DNA of 64,000 bases from Clostridium sp. K13 (GTDB lineage: Bacteria; Bacillota; Clostridia; Clostridiales; Clostridiaceae), in assembly GCF_019734195.1 (NCBI RefSeq), contig NZ_JAASHM010000005.1, positions 90,824 through 154,823 on the forward strand, in the 5' to 3' direction. The first letter of the stretch is position 1, and each line of letters starts with the position of its first letter. The translations under genes were made by a program, and so were the position numbers. The notes under the pieces were generated by a model. The model searched no databases. It saw only the letters and a program-made list of their open reading frames with translations, and was not told the DNA's origin. This document shows positions 46,085-55,206 of this stretch, piece by piece.

Positions 46085-47143
46085 GTGATTAAGAAATTTA
46101 ATGGTGTATTTATAATTATTATGATTATTGGGTGTAATTTTATAGGGTGTAGTGAAAGTATTAGTGCTAAAATTGAAAAAAATAATGAATTAAAAATAGG
46201 AATAACTGTATATAAGCAGGAAGATAAATTTATTTCTTGTATGACAAATATAATTGAAGAATATGTAATTAAAAAAGAAAATGAAACTGGCACTAAAATT
46301 ACTGTAAATATATCAGATGCAAAGGGGAATTCAACATTACAAAATAGTCAAGTAGATAAATTTATAAGTGAAGATTATGATATTATATGTGTTAATATAG
46401 TGGATAGAACAGCAGCCTCTGTAATAATTAATAAAGCTAAAAAGTATGATATACCTGTTATATTCTTTAATAGAGAACCAGTAGAAGAGGATATTAATTT
46501 ATGGGATAAAGTTTATTATGTTGGTGCTAATGCTGAAATGTCAGGTTCTATTCAGGGAAAAATAGTATTAGAGCAATATAATAAAGATAAATTTAGTGTA
46601 GATAAAAATAGAGATGAAAAGATACAATATGTTATGCTTGAGGGAGAGCCAGAGCATCAAGATTCGCTTATTAGAACAGAATCTACTATTAAAAAGATAA
46701 CAGGTTTAGGTATTGAGGTTGAAAAACTAGCAAGTGATAGTGCCAATTGGCAAGGCTCACAAGCATATGAAAAGATAACACAATGGATTAATGAATTTGG
46801 TGATAAAATAGAAGTTGTTTTTAGTAATAATGATGATATGGCATTAGGAGCTATATCAGCATTTGAAAATGCAGATATAGAGAAAGAAGATAGACCACTT
46901 ATAGTTGGAATTGATGGTATACCAGAGGCGTTAGAATGTATAAAGGATGGCTCTTTAAAGGGCACAGTATTTAATGACTATATAAGTCAAGCTGAAATGA
47001 TGATAGATATTTCATATGATTTAAAATATAATTATGATTCTAAATTAATGAAAGGTTTAAATAAGACTCATCAATTTAAAACATCTTATAAGAAAATAAC
47101 TGATGAAAATATAGATAGTTATATTAAAGAAGATATACAGTAG
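46085..47143 (+). CDS. Second MglB-like sugar-binding lipoprotein
   Basis: 352 residues when started at the GTG 46085, about 13 bases after AAAGGAGG; an ATT three bases earlier would be closer to the usual spacing. The signal has two candidate lipobox Cys (IIGC and FIGC, about residues 17 and 21). The mature part is a clear MglB paralogue: IGITVYKQEDKFIS, VNIVDRTAASVIINKA, FFNREPVEEDINLWDKVYYVG, LEGEPEHQD, SNNDDMALGAISAFE and GTVFNDYISQ. The Ca loop reads DKNRDEKIQ rather than DKNGDGVIQ. Placed last in the sensor operon and away from mglAC, it probably serves sensing rather than transport (inference). Confidence 0.88.
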   Translation: MIKKFNGVFIIIMIIGCNFIGCSESISAKIEKNNELKIGITVYKQEDKFISCMTNIIEEYVIKKENETGTKITVNISDAKGNSTLQNSQVDKFISEDYDIICVNIVDRTAASVIINKAKKYDIPVIFFNREPVEEDINLWDKVYYVGANAEMSGSIQGKIVLEQYNKDKFSVDKNRDEKIQYVMLEGEPEHQDSLIRTESTIKKITGLGIEVEKLASDSANWQGSQAYEKITQWINEFGDKIEVVFSNNDDMALGAISAFENADIEKEDRPLIVGIDGIPEALECIKDGSLKGTVFNDYISQAEMMIDISYDLKYNYDSKLMKGLNKTHQFKTSYKKITDENIDSYIKEDIQ

Positions 47144-47225
47144 TAAAAATAAAATTTTTATAATATAAAAAGTATTAGTTACTGGATATATATTAAGTGT
47201 AATGATTATTTTAGGAGGTAAGATT

Positions 47226-47396
47226 ATGGAGATAAGTGAACTAATTAATTTAATTGCTAATGTTGGTTTTCCAGTAGCTATTAGTGCATATTTACTAATA
47301 AGATTAGAAAAACAAATAATGTCATTAACACTTTCGATAAATAAACTTAACACCATAATTTCAACTAAACTTGGTGTTGTAATTAATAATGAATAA
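47226..47396 (+). CDS. YvrJ family small membrane peptide
   Basis: 56 residues; start at 47226 after TAGGAGGT, in preference to a longer reading from 47202 that would include the ribosome site. It matches the YvrJ family: EISELINLIANVGFPVAIS, one membrane span (about 10-28), and an amphipathic C-terminal helix (LEKQIMSLTLSINKLNTII). In Bacillus, yvrJ lies in an operon with a sigma-factor system, but its function is not established. It lies between the sensor operon and a convergent gene. Confidence 0.8.
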   Translation: MEISELINLIANVGFPVAISAYLLIRLEKQIMSLTLSINKLNTIISTKLGVVINNE

Positions 47397-47405
47397 GTAA
47401 AAATT

Positions 47406-47461
47406 AAAAGTGAAGAGGTAAGAAGTATATATTTCACCTTTAGCTCTTCACTTTTCTTTTT
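47406..47461. terminator. Terminator between convergent YvrJ and pyrophosphatase genes
   Basis: Perfect 12-bp stem AAAAGTGAAGAG (47406-47417) / CTCTTCACTTTT (47444-47455), 26-base loop, CTTTTTT tail on the + strand and A-rich sequence on the other. The AAGTGAAGAG stem resembles repeat copy A. Confidence 0.75.
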
Positions 47462-47491
47462 TATATATTACCTAACTAATTTGATAAAAAA

Positions 47492-49135
47492 TTAGTTTCC
47501 AGAAGTTATAGTATTAGTTATTGGAGGTACAACTTGTTTCTTTCTAGAAAGAACTCCAGGAAGGAATGCACCCTTATCCTTTAACGTAACCTTAAATGCT
47601 TTTTCAACTATTTCAGGTTTAGCACCTGTAACTAATATTTCAGAACCTTCGTTTAAGATATCAGTTAATAGTAATAGAACCATTTCTAAACCAGCTTCTT
47701 TAGCCTTTTGGTCCATATAATTTAACATTTCTTCTTTTAAAGGCATAAATCCTTCAATATCCATTGTATTAACTTGAGAGATACCTATTTTAGTACCTTC
47801 AATAGTAAATGGTTTGAAGTCAGTATTAAAGATTTGTTCAACAGTTTTACCTTTTAATGAAGTTCCTGCTTTAAACATTTCTTTTGCAAACTCTTCTATG
47901 TTTATACCAGCAATTTCAGAAAGCTTTTTGCAGATATATTGATCTTGTGGAGTGCAAGTTGGGCTTCTGAATAATAATGTATCAGAAATTATTGCTCCAC
48001 AAAGAAGTCCTGCAGCTTTTCTTGATGGTCTAATTCCATTTTCAAAGAAGCATTTAGCAACTATTGTTGAAGTACTTCCAACTGGTTCATTTCTGAAGTA
48101 AATTGGATTATTAGTTTGGATATCAGCAACTCTGTGGTGGTCGATAATTTCTAATACTTCAGCATCTTCTAATCCATCAACAGATTGACCTCTTTCGTTA
48201 TGGTCAACTTGAATAACTTTCTTCTTATGATTAGAGATTAGGTGGTATCTAGAAACAGTACCAACAACTCTTCCGTTTTGATCTAAAACAGGATAGCTTC
48301 TAAATCTAGTTTCACTCATAATTCCTTTTATATCATCAACTAAATCATCAGTTGTGAAAGAAACTATATTTTCTTTAACCATTACATACCCAACTGGGAT
48401 ACTTTGTACAATAAGTCTTGAAGCTGTGAATGAATCATGTTGAGTTACTATAATAGTTACTCCATGTTCTTTAGCTAAGCTTATTATTTTTTCAGATGGA
48501 GCATATCCACCAGTAACTATCATTAATGAAACATTAAGATTAATTAATGCAGCTTGAGCCTCTTCTCTGTCTCCAACAATAGCAATATCTCCTTCTTCTA
48601 TGTGTTCAGACATAGTGTCAGGTTGCATAGCAGTTACAGCTATTTTACCAGGGAAGCACTTTCTATCTTCATTTACATAAGCAACTTTAGCAGATAATGT
48701 ATCAATTATGTTATCTAAAGTTGTATTACTTTTTGCTAATATTCTGTTATCCCAGATATCCATATAGCAAGAAGTTAAGTTAGCTACAGCTAATACTCCT
48801 AATAAATGATCATTTTCATCAGCTACAGGTAAAGTTTTTATATTTTTGTCTCTCATGATTGACCAAGCAGTTTTTAATGAGATATCAGGAGATACTGGAC
48901 TTATATTATCAAATTGTAAGTCTTCTACCTTAAGTTTTACTGTGTTTAAGAATTTTGGTGATTCTGCGTTGAAATAATCTAGTATAAATTGAGTTTCTTG
49001 ATTTACATTACCAAGTCTACAAGCAACTGTCTCAACGTCACCAATCTTATTTTTAAATTCAGCATATGCGTAAGCTGCACATATTGAGTCTGAATCTGGA
49101 TTTTTATGACCAGTTACATAAATTATATCTTTCAT
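47492..49135 (-). CDS. ppaC: Manganese-dependent inorganic pyrophosphatase with CBS and DRTGG domains
   Basis: 547 residues, family II pyrophosphatase. The DHH catalytic domain opens with GHKNPDSDSICAAYAYAEF (about 7-25) and resumes with IIDHHRVADI near residue 330. Between them sits a regulatory insert: CBS repeat (about 70-130), DRTGG domain (about 180-250), CBS repeat (about 258-305). DHHA2 is at the C-terminus. This is the nucleotide-regulated CBS-PPase of clostridia, inhibited or activated by adenine nucleotides in known members. On the - strand AAGGAGGG precedes the ATG. A convergent YvrJ gene lies beyond its stop. Confidence 0.93.
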   Translation of the reverse strand: MKDIIYVTGHKNPDSDSICAAYAYAEFKNKIGDVETVACRLGNVNQETQFILDYFNAESPKFLNTVKLKVEDLQFDNISPVSPDISLKTAWSIMRDKNIKTLPVADENDHLLGVLAVANLTSCYMDIWDNRILAKSNTTLDNIIDTLSAKVAYVNEDRKCFPGKIAVTAMQPDTMSEHIEEGDIAIVGDREEAQAALINLNVSLMIVTGGYAPSEKIISLAKEHGVTIIVTQHDSFTASRLIVQSIPVGYVMVKENIVSFTTDDLVDDIKGIMSETRFRSYPVLDQNGRVVGTVSRYHLISNHKKKVIQVDHNERGQSVDGLEDAEVLEIIDHHRVADIQTNNPIYFRNEPVGSTSTIVAKCFFENGIRPSRKAAGLLCGAIISDTLLFRSPTCTPQDQYICKKLSEIAGINIEEFAKEMFKAGTSLKGKTVEQIFNTDFKPFTIEGTKIGISQVNTMDIEGFMPLKEEMLNYMDQKAKEAGLEMVLLLLTDILNEGSEILVTGAKPEIVEKAFKVTLKDKGAFLPGVLSRKKQVVPPITNTITSGN

Positions 49136-49211
49136 GCAATATGCCCTCCTTAGTTTGTTTAAATAAAGCTATATAGGATTAATAGCTTTATACATATTTT
49201 TGCATACTACT

Positions 49212-49240
49212 ATTCTATATTTGTAAATGAGATTTGTAAA
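49212..49240 (-). promoter_or_regulatory. Probable sigma-A promoter of ppaC
   Basis: Read on the - strand: TTTACA (49240-49235), 17-base spacer, TAGAAT (49217-49212), about 75 bases before the start codon. Confidence 0.5.
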
Positions 49241-49343
49241 TAAAAATGTAAAGTATATTAAGGATAAATTTATCTTAATTATTCATAGTATTACATAAAC
49301 ATTAATATATATATACAAGAGTTCTTAAAGAGGAGGAGAAAGG

Positions 49344-51893
49344 GTGATACAGGAAAAGGAATTTACTAGAGGATTAAGTACAAGAGAAGCAGAAAAAAGA
49401 ATTAAAACTTATGGTTTAAATGAACTTAAACATAAAAAGAAAAAGTCACCAGTTTTAATTTTTTTATCTCAATTTAATGATTTTTTAGTATGGGTATTAA
49501 TAGGTGCAACTATTATATCAGGAATTATTGGAGACAAAGCAGATGCGGTAACAATACTTATTATAGTAATTGTAAATGCAATATTAGGTTTTGTACAAGA
49601 ATTCAGAACGGAAAAATCATTAGAAGCATTACAGGAAATGGCGGCTCCAACTTGTAAGGCTATAAGAGATGGAAATATTAAAGTTATAAATTCAAGAGAG
49701 TTAACAATTGGAGATGTTGTTATATTAGAGGCAGGAGATAGAATTCCAGCTGATGGAACATTTATTGATGCAGCTAATATGGTTGTAGATGAATCTTTAT
49801 TAACAGGTGAATCAGTAGGTATATCAAAGGATACTAACAAAGGAAAAAATGAAGGATATATGGGGACAATAGTTTTAAAAGGTAGAGGTTTGTTATTAAT
49901 TGATTCTATAGGAATGCAAACTGAAATGGGTAAAATAGCAAATCTTCTAGATAACATAGAAGAAGAAAAGTCACCTCTAAGGGAAAGATTAGATTCTTTA
50001 GGAAAGATATTAGTTATTGTTTGTATTGTAGTATGCATAATTGTAACTGTACTTGGAATATTAAGAGGAAATGATATTACTGAAATGTTCCTTTTGGGTG
50101 TATCATTAGCTGTTGCAGCAATACCAGAAGGATTAGCTGCCATAGTTACTGTAGCATTAGCTTTAGGAGTAAGCAGAATGCTTAAGAGAAATGCATTAAT
50201 TAGAAAACTACCAGCTGTTGAAACTTTAGGATGTACTTCAGTAATTTGCTCAGATAAAACAGGAACATTAACCCAAAATAAAATGACAGTAAAAGAAATT
50301 TTAACAAATGGAAAAGTTTATGAATTAGATAAAGAAAAGATATATGATTGCGAAAAGCTTAAAGAAGCCTTTATATATTGCAATGATACAAATTATAATT
50401 ATGATATTAAAGATGTTGATAAAGCTGTTATGGGAGATCCTACAGAAACAGCTTTAGTTAAAGTGTTTTTTAAAGAAACAAAGGAATTAGAAGGATTTAT
50501 TGGAAGAGCTAATAGAGTATTTGAAATACCATTTGATTCTACTAGAAAGATGATGACAGTAATAATGAATGCAAATGGCAAAGAAACTTGTTATATGAAG
50601 GGTGCTCCAGAAAGAGTATTAGAGAGATGTAATGCTGTATTAGAAAATGGAAAGATAAAACCACTTACTGCTCAAAAGAAAAAACAAATATATAGTTATA
50701 TCGAATCTATGTCTAATAGAGCATTAAGATGTATAGCAGCAGCTTATAAAGAAGAACATGTAGTTAAAAATGATTCAGTTGAAGAAAATTTAATTTTCTT
50801 AGGTGTTGCAGGAAGTATGGATCCTCCGAGAATAGAAGTTAAGGATGCAGTATTAAAATGTAAAATGGCAGGAGTTAAGCCTGTAATGATAACTGGTGAC
50901 CATAAAAATACTGCCTTGGCAATTGCAAAGAGTATTAATATTTGTACTACGGATGATCAAGCTATTACTGGTGATGAGTTAGAAAAGATGTCTGATGAAG
51001 AACTAGCAAAGAGAGTATGTAAGTTAAGAGTTTTTGCTAGAGTATCCCCAAATCATAAGTTGAGAATAGTAAAGGCATTTAAAAAGAATAACAACATAGT
51101 TGCAATGACTGGGGATGGTGTTAATGATGCTCCAGCAATAAAAGAGGCTGATATTGGAGTTGCTATGGGTATATCAGGAACAGATGTTACTAAGGAAGCA
51201 GCAGCAATGGTTTTAATGGATGATAACTTTGCAACAATAGTATCTGCTGTAGAAGAGGGAAGAATTATATATGATAATATAAGAAAATTTATTAGATACT
51301 TACTATCTTGTAATTTAGGTGAAGTGTTAACAATGTTCTTAGCATCATTATTTTATTTGCCAAATCCACTTACACCAATACAAATTTTATTTGTAAATTT
51401 AGCTACAGATGGATTACCAGCTATTGCATTAGGAGTAGATCCTGCAGATAAAGATATAATGAGGCAGACTCCAAGAGAAAAAAATGAAGGTATATTTGCA
51501 AGAGGTCTTTGGGAGAAAATTATTGTTAGAGGATGTTTAATAGGAATTTGTACATTATTATCATTTATGGTTGGTAGATATTATGGAATGGATTTAGCAA
51601 GTTGCAGAACTATTGCATTATGTACATTAGTTATGTCTCAGCTTTTACATGTTTTTGAATGTAGATCAGAAAGACACTCTATATTTGAAATAAATGTATT
51701 AACTAATCCATACTTGTTAGGAGCAGTATTAGTTTCAATTACAATGATATGTGGAATATTATATATTCCATTCTTAAGAGGAGTATTTAATACAGTTGCT
51801 TTAAATTTAGGACAATGGCTATTAGTAATATTCTTCTCAGGAATAATATTCTTAATAAACAGTGTTTATCTTCTTATAAAATCTAAAAAGTAA
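49344..51893 (+). CDS. Calcium-transporting P-type ATPase (P2A)
   Basis: 849 residues with a GTG start; AGGAGG lies seven bases upstream. N-terminal cation-ATPase domain (GLSTREAEKRIKTYGLNEL), about ten membrane spans, actuator loop with LTGES, phosphorylated Asp304 in CSDKTGTLTQNKM, ATP-binding region with KGAPERVLERC, and hinge GDGVNDAPA. Membrane segment 4 carries AAIPEGLAAIVTVALALG, the Ca-site PEGL motif of SERCA/PMR1 pumps; NLATDGLPAIALGVDP in segment 6 also fits. Exports Ca2+ (possibly Mn2+) from the cytoplasm. It is divergent from ppaC, and has its own terminator. Confidence 0.9.
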   Translation: MIQEKEFTRGLSTREAEKRIKTYGLNELKHKKKKSPVLIFLSQFNDFLVWVLIGATIISGIIGDKADAVTILIIVIVNAILGFVQEFRTEKSLEALQEMAAPTCKAIRDGNIKVINSRELTIGDVVILEAGDRIPADGTFIDAANMVVDESLLTGESVGISKDTNKGKNEGYMGTIVLKGRGLLLIDSIGMQTEMGKIANLLDNIEEEKSPLRERLDSLGKILVIVCIVVCIIVTVLGILRGNDITEMFLLGVSLAVAAIPEGLAAIVTVALALGVSRMLKRNALIRKLPAVETLGCTSVICSDKTGTLTQNKMTVKEILTNGKVYELDKEKIYDCEKLKEAFIYCNDTNYNYDIKDVDKAVMGDPTETALVKVFFKETKELEGFIGRANRVFEIPFDSTRKMMTVIMNANGKETCYMKGAPERVLERCNAVLENGKIKPLTAQKKKQIYSYIESMSNRALRCIAAAYKEEHVVKNDSVEENLIFLGVAGSMDPPRIEVKDAVLKCKMAGVKPVMITGDHKNTALAIAKSINICTTDDQAITGDELEKMSDEELAKRVCKLRVFARVSPNHKLRIVKAFKKNNNIVAMTGDGVNDAPAIKEADIGVAMGISGTDVTKEAAAMVLMDDNFATIVSAVEEGRIIYDNIRKFIRYLLSCNLGEVLTMFLASLFYLPNPLTPIQILFVNLATDGLPAIALGVDPADKDIMRQTPREKNEGIFARGLWEKIIVRGCLIGICTLLSFMVGRYYGMDLASCRTIALCTLVMSQLLHVFECRSERHSIFEINVLTNPYLLGAVLVSITMICGILYIPFLRGVFNTVALNLGQWLLVIFFSGIIFLINSVYLLIKSKK

Positions 51894-51898
51894 TTTTT

Positions 51899-51935
51899 AA
51901 TAGGCTATCTCTAAGAGTGAGATGGCCTATTTTTA
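51899..51935 (+). terminator. Rho-independent terminator
   Basis: 13-bp stem AATAGGCTATCTC (51899-51911) / GAGATGGCCTATT (51919-51931) with one T-G wobble, 7-base loop and TTTTT. Confidence 0.85.
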
Positions 51936-52082
51936 TGAAAAAATAAAATAAAAATGTTTACAAGAAAAAAACACTTGTATTCCTTTGAAATACATGGTAA
52001 TATTTTCATATGGTAATTATTGCTTAAAAGTAGAAATATAATACAGAGGAGTGGAAAATAAATAAAGTATTAGGGGGGTAAA

Positions 52083-53552
52083 ATGAAATTTATAAGTACT
52101 AGAGGAAAAGGGGAAATTATTTCATCTTCTGAAGCAATTATAAAGGGCATTGCAGATGATGGAGGGTTATATGTTCCGATAGAATTTCCAAATTTATATG
52201 ATGATTTGAAAAAGAAAATGGGGCTTTCTTATGAAGAATTAGCATATGAAATAATTGGAGAATTTTTTGATGATATTGATAATAAAAGTTTAAAAGAGGC
52301 AATAAATGAAGCATACAATAAAAAATTCTTTGTAAGGGAAGAAAAGAATTTTTTAGAACTATATCATGGGCCTACATCAGCTTTTAAGGATGCTGCGTTA
52401 TTATTTTTACCACAAATAATGAAGGCAGCAAAGAAAAAGGAAAATATTAATGAAGAAATAGTTATATTAACAGCTACTTCCGGAGATACAGGTAAGGCTG
52501 CATTAAACGGATTTAGTAATGTGGATGGATTTAAGGTTGTAGTTTATTATCCAGAAAAAGGTGTAAGTCAAATTCAGCAAAAGCAAATGGTAACACAAGA
52601 AGGTAATAATGTAAAAGTAATCGGAATTAGGGGCAATTTCGATAATGCACAAAGTGGAGTTAAAACAATATTTGGGGATAATAAATTAAAGAATAAATTG
52701 AAAGAAAATGGATTTTTACTATCTTCAGCTAATTCAATTAATATTGGAAGATTAATACCACAAATTGTTTATTATTTTTATGGTTACTTTGATTTAGTTA
52801 ATAAGAAAAAAATAAAAGAGGGCGATGAAATAAATGTAGTAGTTCCAACGGGGAACTTTGGTAATATATTAGCAGCTTACTATGGGAAAAGAATGGGGCT
52901 ACCTATAGGAAAGTTAATATGTTCATCTAATGAAAATAATGTATTAACAGACTTCTTAAATACAGGGTTATATGATAAGAGAAGAGAGTTAATATTAACA
53001 GAATCACCATCAATGGATATCTTAATCTCATCAAATTTAGAAAGACTATTATTTGAGGCTAATAATAGGGATTCATTAGAAACTAAGAATCTTATGGAGG
53101 AATTGAGTAATAAAGGGGTATATTCAATTTCAAAAAGGGCAAAAGAGTTCTTAAGTGATTTTTATGGAAATTATGCAAATATAAATGAAGTCTATGAAGC
53201 TATTAAAGAGCTTTATAATAATGAAGGATATTTGATGGATACACATACTGCAGTGGGCTATGTAGTATTGAATAAGTATAGAAAAGAAACTTCAGATTAT
53301 AGACAGGCGTTAGTTGCATCAACAGCTAGTCCTTATAAGTTTCCAAGAAGTATTTGCAATGCTTTAGGATTTGATATTAGTGAAAAGGATGAATTTGAAA
53401 TATTAAATATATTAAGTACTAATACTAACACTAATATACCTAATAATCTAAAGGATTTAGATAAAAAAGAGGTGCTTCATAAGGAAATATGTGATAAGGA
53501 CAAAATGAAAGAAAGTTTAATTGATTTTTTAAGTGGGGCTAAAAATGATTAG
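52083..53552 (+). CDS. thrC: Threonine synthase
   Basis: 489 residues, PLP enzyme making threonine from O-phosphohomoserine (EC 4.2.3.1). The PLP Lys is residue 102 in HGPTSAFKDAALL; LTATSGDTGKAALNGF is the phosphate-binding site; VVPTGNFGNILAAYY is the second conserved block. Length and N-terminal MKFISTRGK match the longer (ThrC-2/yeast-like) type rather than the 350-residue Bacillus type. AGGGGGG precedes the ATG. thrB overlaps its end by eight bases, and an ACT-domain gene follows, all in one operon. No T-box-like leader is visible in the 150 bases upstream. Confidence 0.92.
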   Translation: MKFISTRGKGEIISSSEAIIKGIADDGGLYVPIEFPNLYDDLKKKMGLSYEELAYEIIGEFFDDIDNKSLKEAINEAYNKKFFVREEKNFLELYHGPTSAFKDAALLFLPQIMKAAKKKENINEEIVILTATSGDTGKAALNGFSNVDGFKVVVYYPEKGVSQIQQKQMVTQEGNNVKVIGIRGNFDNAQSGVKTIFGDNKLKNKLKENGFLLSSANSINIGRLIPQIVYYFYGYFDLVNKKKIKEGDEINVVVPTGNFGNILAAYYGKRMGLPIGKLICSSNENNVLTDFLNTGLYDKRRELILTESPSMDILISSNLERLLFEANNRDSLETKNLMEELSNKGVYSISKRAKEFLSDFYGNYANINEVYEAIKELYNNEGYLMDTHTAVGYVVLNKYRKETSDYRQALVASTASPYKFPRSICNALGFDISEKDEFEILNILSTNTNTNIPNNLKDLDKKEVLHKEICDKDKMKESLIDFLSGAKND

Positions 53553-54444
53553 GGTAAGGGTACCAGCGACATCAGCCAATTTGGGGCCTGGTTTTGATTC
53601 GTTGGGAATTTCTTTAAATATATATAATGAATATGAATTTTCACTTGAAAAGAATAAGGGGCTATTCTTTGAGGGTGTAGAAAAAGAATTTCAAAATGAA
53701 AATAATATAATTTTTATGGCTATAAAGAAGATTTTTGATAAATATGACTTTAAATTTGAAGGCATAAGGATTAAAATAATAAAGCAAGATATCCCAATAT
53801 CAAGGGGACTAGGTTCAAGCTCAAGCTGTATAGTAGCAGGACTTATAGGAGGTTTTGCTTTAATGGGCAAGGAAATAAATAAAAATGAGATATTAAGTTT
53901 GGCTGTTGATATTGAAGGTCATCCTGATAATGTATGTCCAGCTATTTTTGGAGGATTAGTTTCTACAATAATGGTAGATGGTAAAAAGCCATTATATAAT
54001 TGTGTAGAAGTAAAAGAGGGAGTTAAGTTTATTGCATTAATTCCAAGATTTAAGCTTTCAACTGAAAAAGCAAGAGCAATACTACCTAAAGAGGTTTCCT
54101 TTAGAGATTGTGTTTATAATATAGGGAGGGCTGCCCTATTAATATCATGTTTCTCAAATGGTAATTATGCTTTATTAAAGGAAGCAAGTAAAGATAGGAT
54201 TCATGAAAGATTTAGAAGTAAACTCATTGATAATTTTGATGAAGTTTATAATAAAGCGTTAGAACTTGGTGCATTTAGTTGTTTTTTAAGTGGGGCAGGA
54301 CCAACGTTGATGGCAATTGTTGATAGTAAAGATATAGATTTTGTAAATAATTTTATGAGATTTATGAAAGAACAAGAATTAAATTGGGATATTAAAGAGT
54401 TAAAAATAGATAAACATGGGGCAAAAATTTTGAAAGGTGAATAA
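53545..54444 (+). CDS. thrB: Homoserine kinase
   Basis: 299 residues, GHMP-family kinase giving O-phosphohomoserine, the substrate of the preceding enzyme. The start at 53545 follows GGGG (53534-53537) inside the end of thrC, and overlaps thrC by eight bases. N-terminal VRVPATSANLGPGFDSLG is the family signature, the ATP-binding loop is SRGLGSSSSCIVAGLIGG, and the C-terminal GAFSCFLSGAGPTLMAI is the third motif. Operon with thrC strongly supports the assignment. Confidence 0.93.
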   Translation: MIRVRVPATSANLGPGFDSLGISLNIYNEYEFSLEKNKGLFFEGVEKEFQNENNIIFMAIKKIFDKYDFKFEGIRIKIIKQDIPISRGLGSSSSCIVAGLIGGFALMGKEINKNEILSLAVDIEGHPDNVCPAIFGGLVSTIMVDGKKPLYNCVEVKEGVKFIALIPRFKLSTEKARAILPKEVSFRDCVYNIGRAALLISCFSNGNYALLKEASKDRIHERFRSKLIDNFDEVYNKALELGAFSCFLSGAGPTLMAIVDSKDIDFVNNFMRFMKEQELNWDIKELKIDKHGAKILKGE

Positions 54445-54445
54445 T

Positions 54446-54883
54446 ATGAACGGTGATTATTTAGTTATTGATAAAAAGGTTTTGCCAGAGGTATTTGAAA
54501 AGGTAATTAATACAAAAAAAATCTTACAAGAAGGTAAGGTAAAGGAAATTACAGAAGCTACAAAGCTTGCAGGAATAAGTAGAAGTGTTTATTATAAATA
54601 TAAAGATTATGTTTTTGAATTTTCACAAATGTCCAATGGAAGAAAGGCAACGTTTAATATGATAATAGCTCATCAAAAAGGTGTGCTTTCTAATATATTA
54701 AACTTTATTTCAGAACATGGTGGAAATATTTTAACTATTGATCAAGGTATTCCAATTAATAATTTAGCAAATTTAAGTTTAACTATTGATATATCAACAA
54801 TGAAAATTGAATTAAGTAAAATGCTAGAAGAGTTAAAACAATTAGAATTTGTAGATAAAGTTGAATTTATTGCAATGGAATAA
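54446..54883 (+). CDS. ACT-domain protein, UPF0735 type
   Basis: 145 residues. The start at 54446 follows AAAGGTGA; thrB's stop lies just before it. The N-terminal half (about 35-60: ITEATKLAGISRSVYYKYKD) looks like a helix-turn-helix, and the C-terminal half (about 70-143) is an ACT domain (IIAHQKGVLSNILNFISEHGGNILTI). This fits the UPF0735 ACT family (PheB of Bacillus). Location with thrC and thrB suggests it senses an aspartate-family amino acid and regulates homoserine or threonine formation; unproven. A terminator follows. Confidence 0.87.
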   Translation: MNGDYLVIDKKVLPEVFEKVINTKKILQEGKVKEITEATKLAGISRSVYYKYKDYVFEFSQMSNGRKATFNMIIAHQKGVLSNILNFISEHGGNILTIDQGIPINNLANLSLTIDISTMKIELSKMLEELKQLEFVDKVEFIAME

Positions 54884-54908
54884 TAAAAAATAGAAAATTA
54901 TGATTAAT

Positions 54909-54947
54909 AAGTCAGGAATTATTTAGAAATAAAACCTGGCTTTTTTT
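54909..54947 (+). terminator. Rho-independent terminator of the thr operon
   Basis: AAGTCAGG (54909-54916) / CCTGGCTT (54935-54942) with one wobble; the interior TTATTT/AAATAA adds to the stem; seven T's follow. Confidence 0.85.
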
Positions 54948-55062
54948 TGTTATTAAAAAATAATAATTACAAAAACTATATAATATTTAAGAAAAAATTA
55001 TATAATAAAATATATATTTCACAGAAAAATGATAGGAATACTAGATTTTATTGTATAAATAG

Positions 55063-55091
55063 TTTACTTATAGTAAAGTAAATGATAGAAT
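55063..55091 (+). promoter_or_regulatory. Promoter with overlapping inverted repeat, desulfurase-thiI operon
   Basis: TTTACT (55063-55068), 17-base spacer, TAGAAT (55086-55091), extended by TGA. TTTACTT (55063-55069) and AAGTAAA (55076-55082) form an inverted repeat spanning the -35 and spacer, a typical operator position. Confidence 0.55.
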
Positions 55092-55206
55092 TTTAAATTA
55101 ATATGAAACAACTTTTACTAATGTGAAAGTTGTAAGTTAAATTTGTAAAATTTAAATTTTAAATTTTACTTATGATGTAAATACTAAAAGAAAGGAGTGA
55201 TTGTCA

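Larger units (their letters stand above)
54884..55206 (+). other. Intergenic region before the cysteine desulfurase gene
   Basis: About 320 bases with no gene. It holds the thr operon terminator (54909-54947), AT-rich filler, a promoter overlapped by an inverted repeat (55063-55091), and a leader of about 110 bases with a small hairpin (55108-55133). Confidence 0.6.

Noticed and set aside
51932..52082. T-box or amino-acid riboswitch before the thr operon
   Set aside because: The region is only about 150 bases; I see no T-box sequence, specifier stem or anti-terminator pair.
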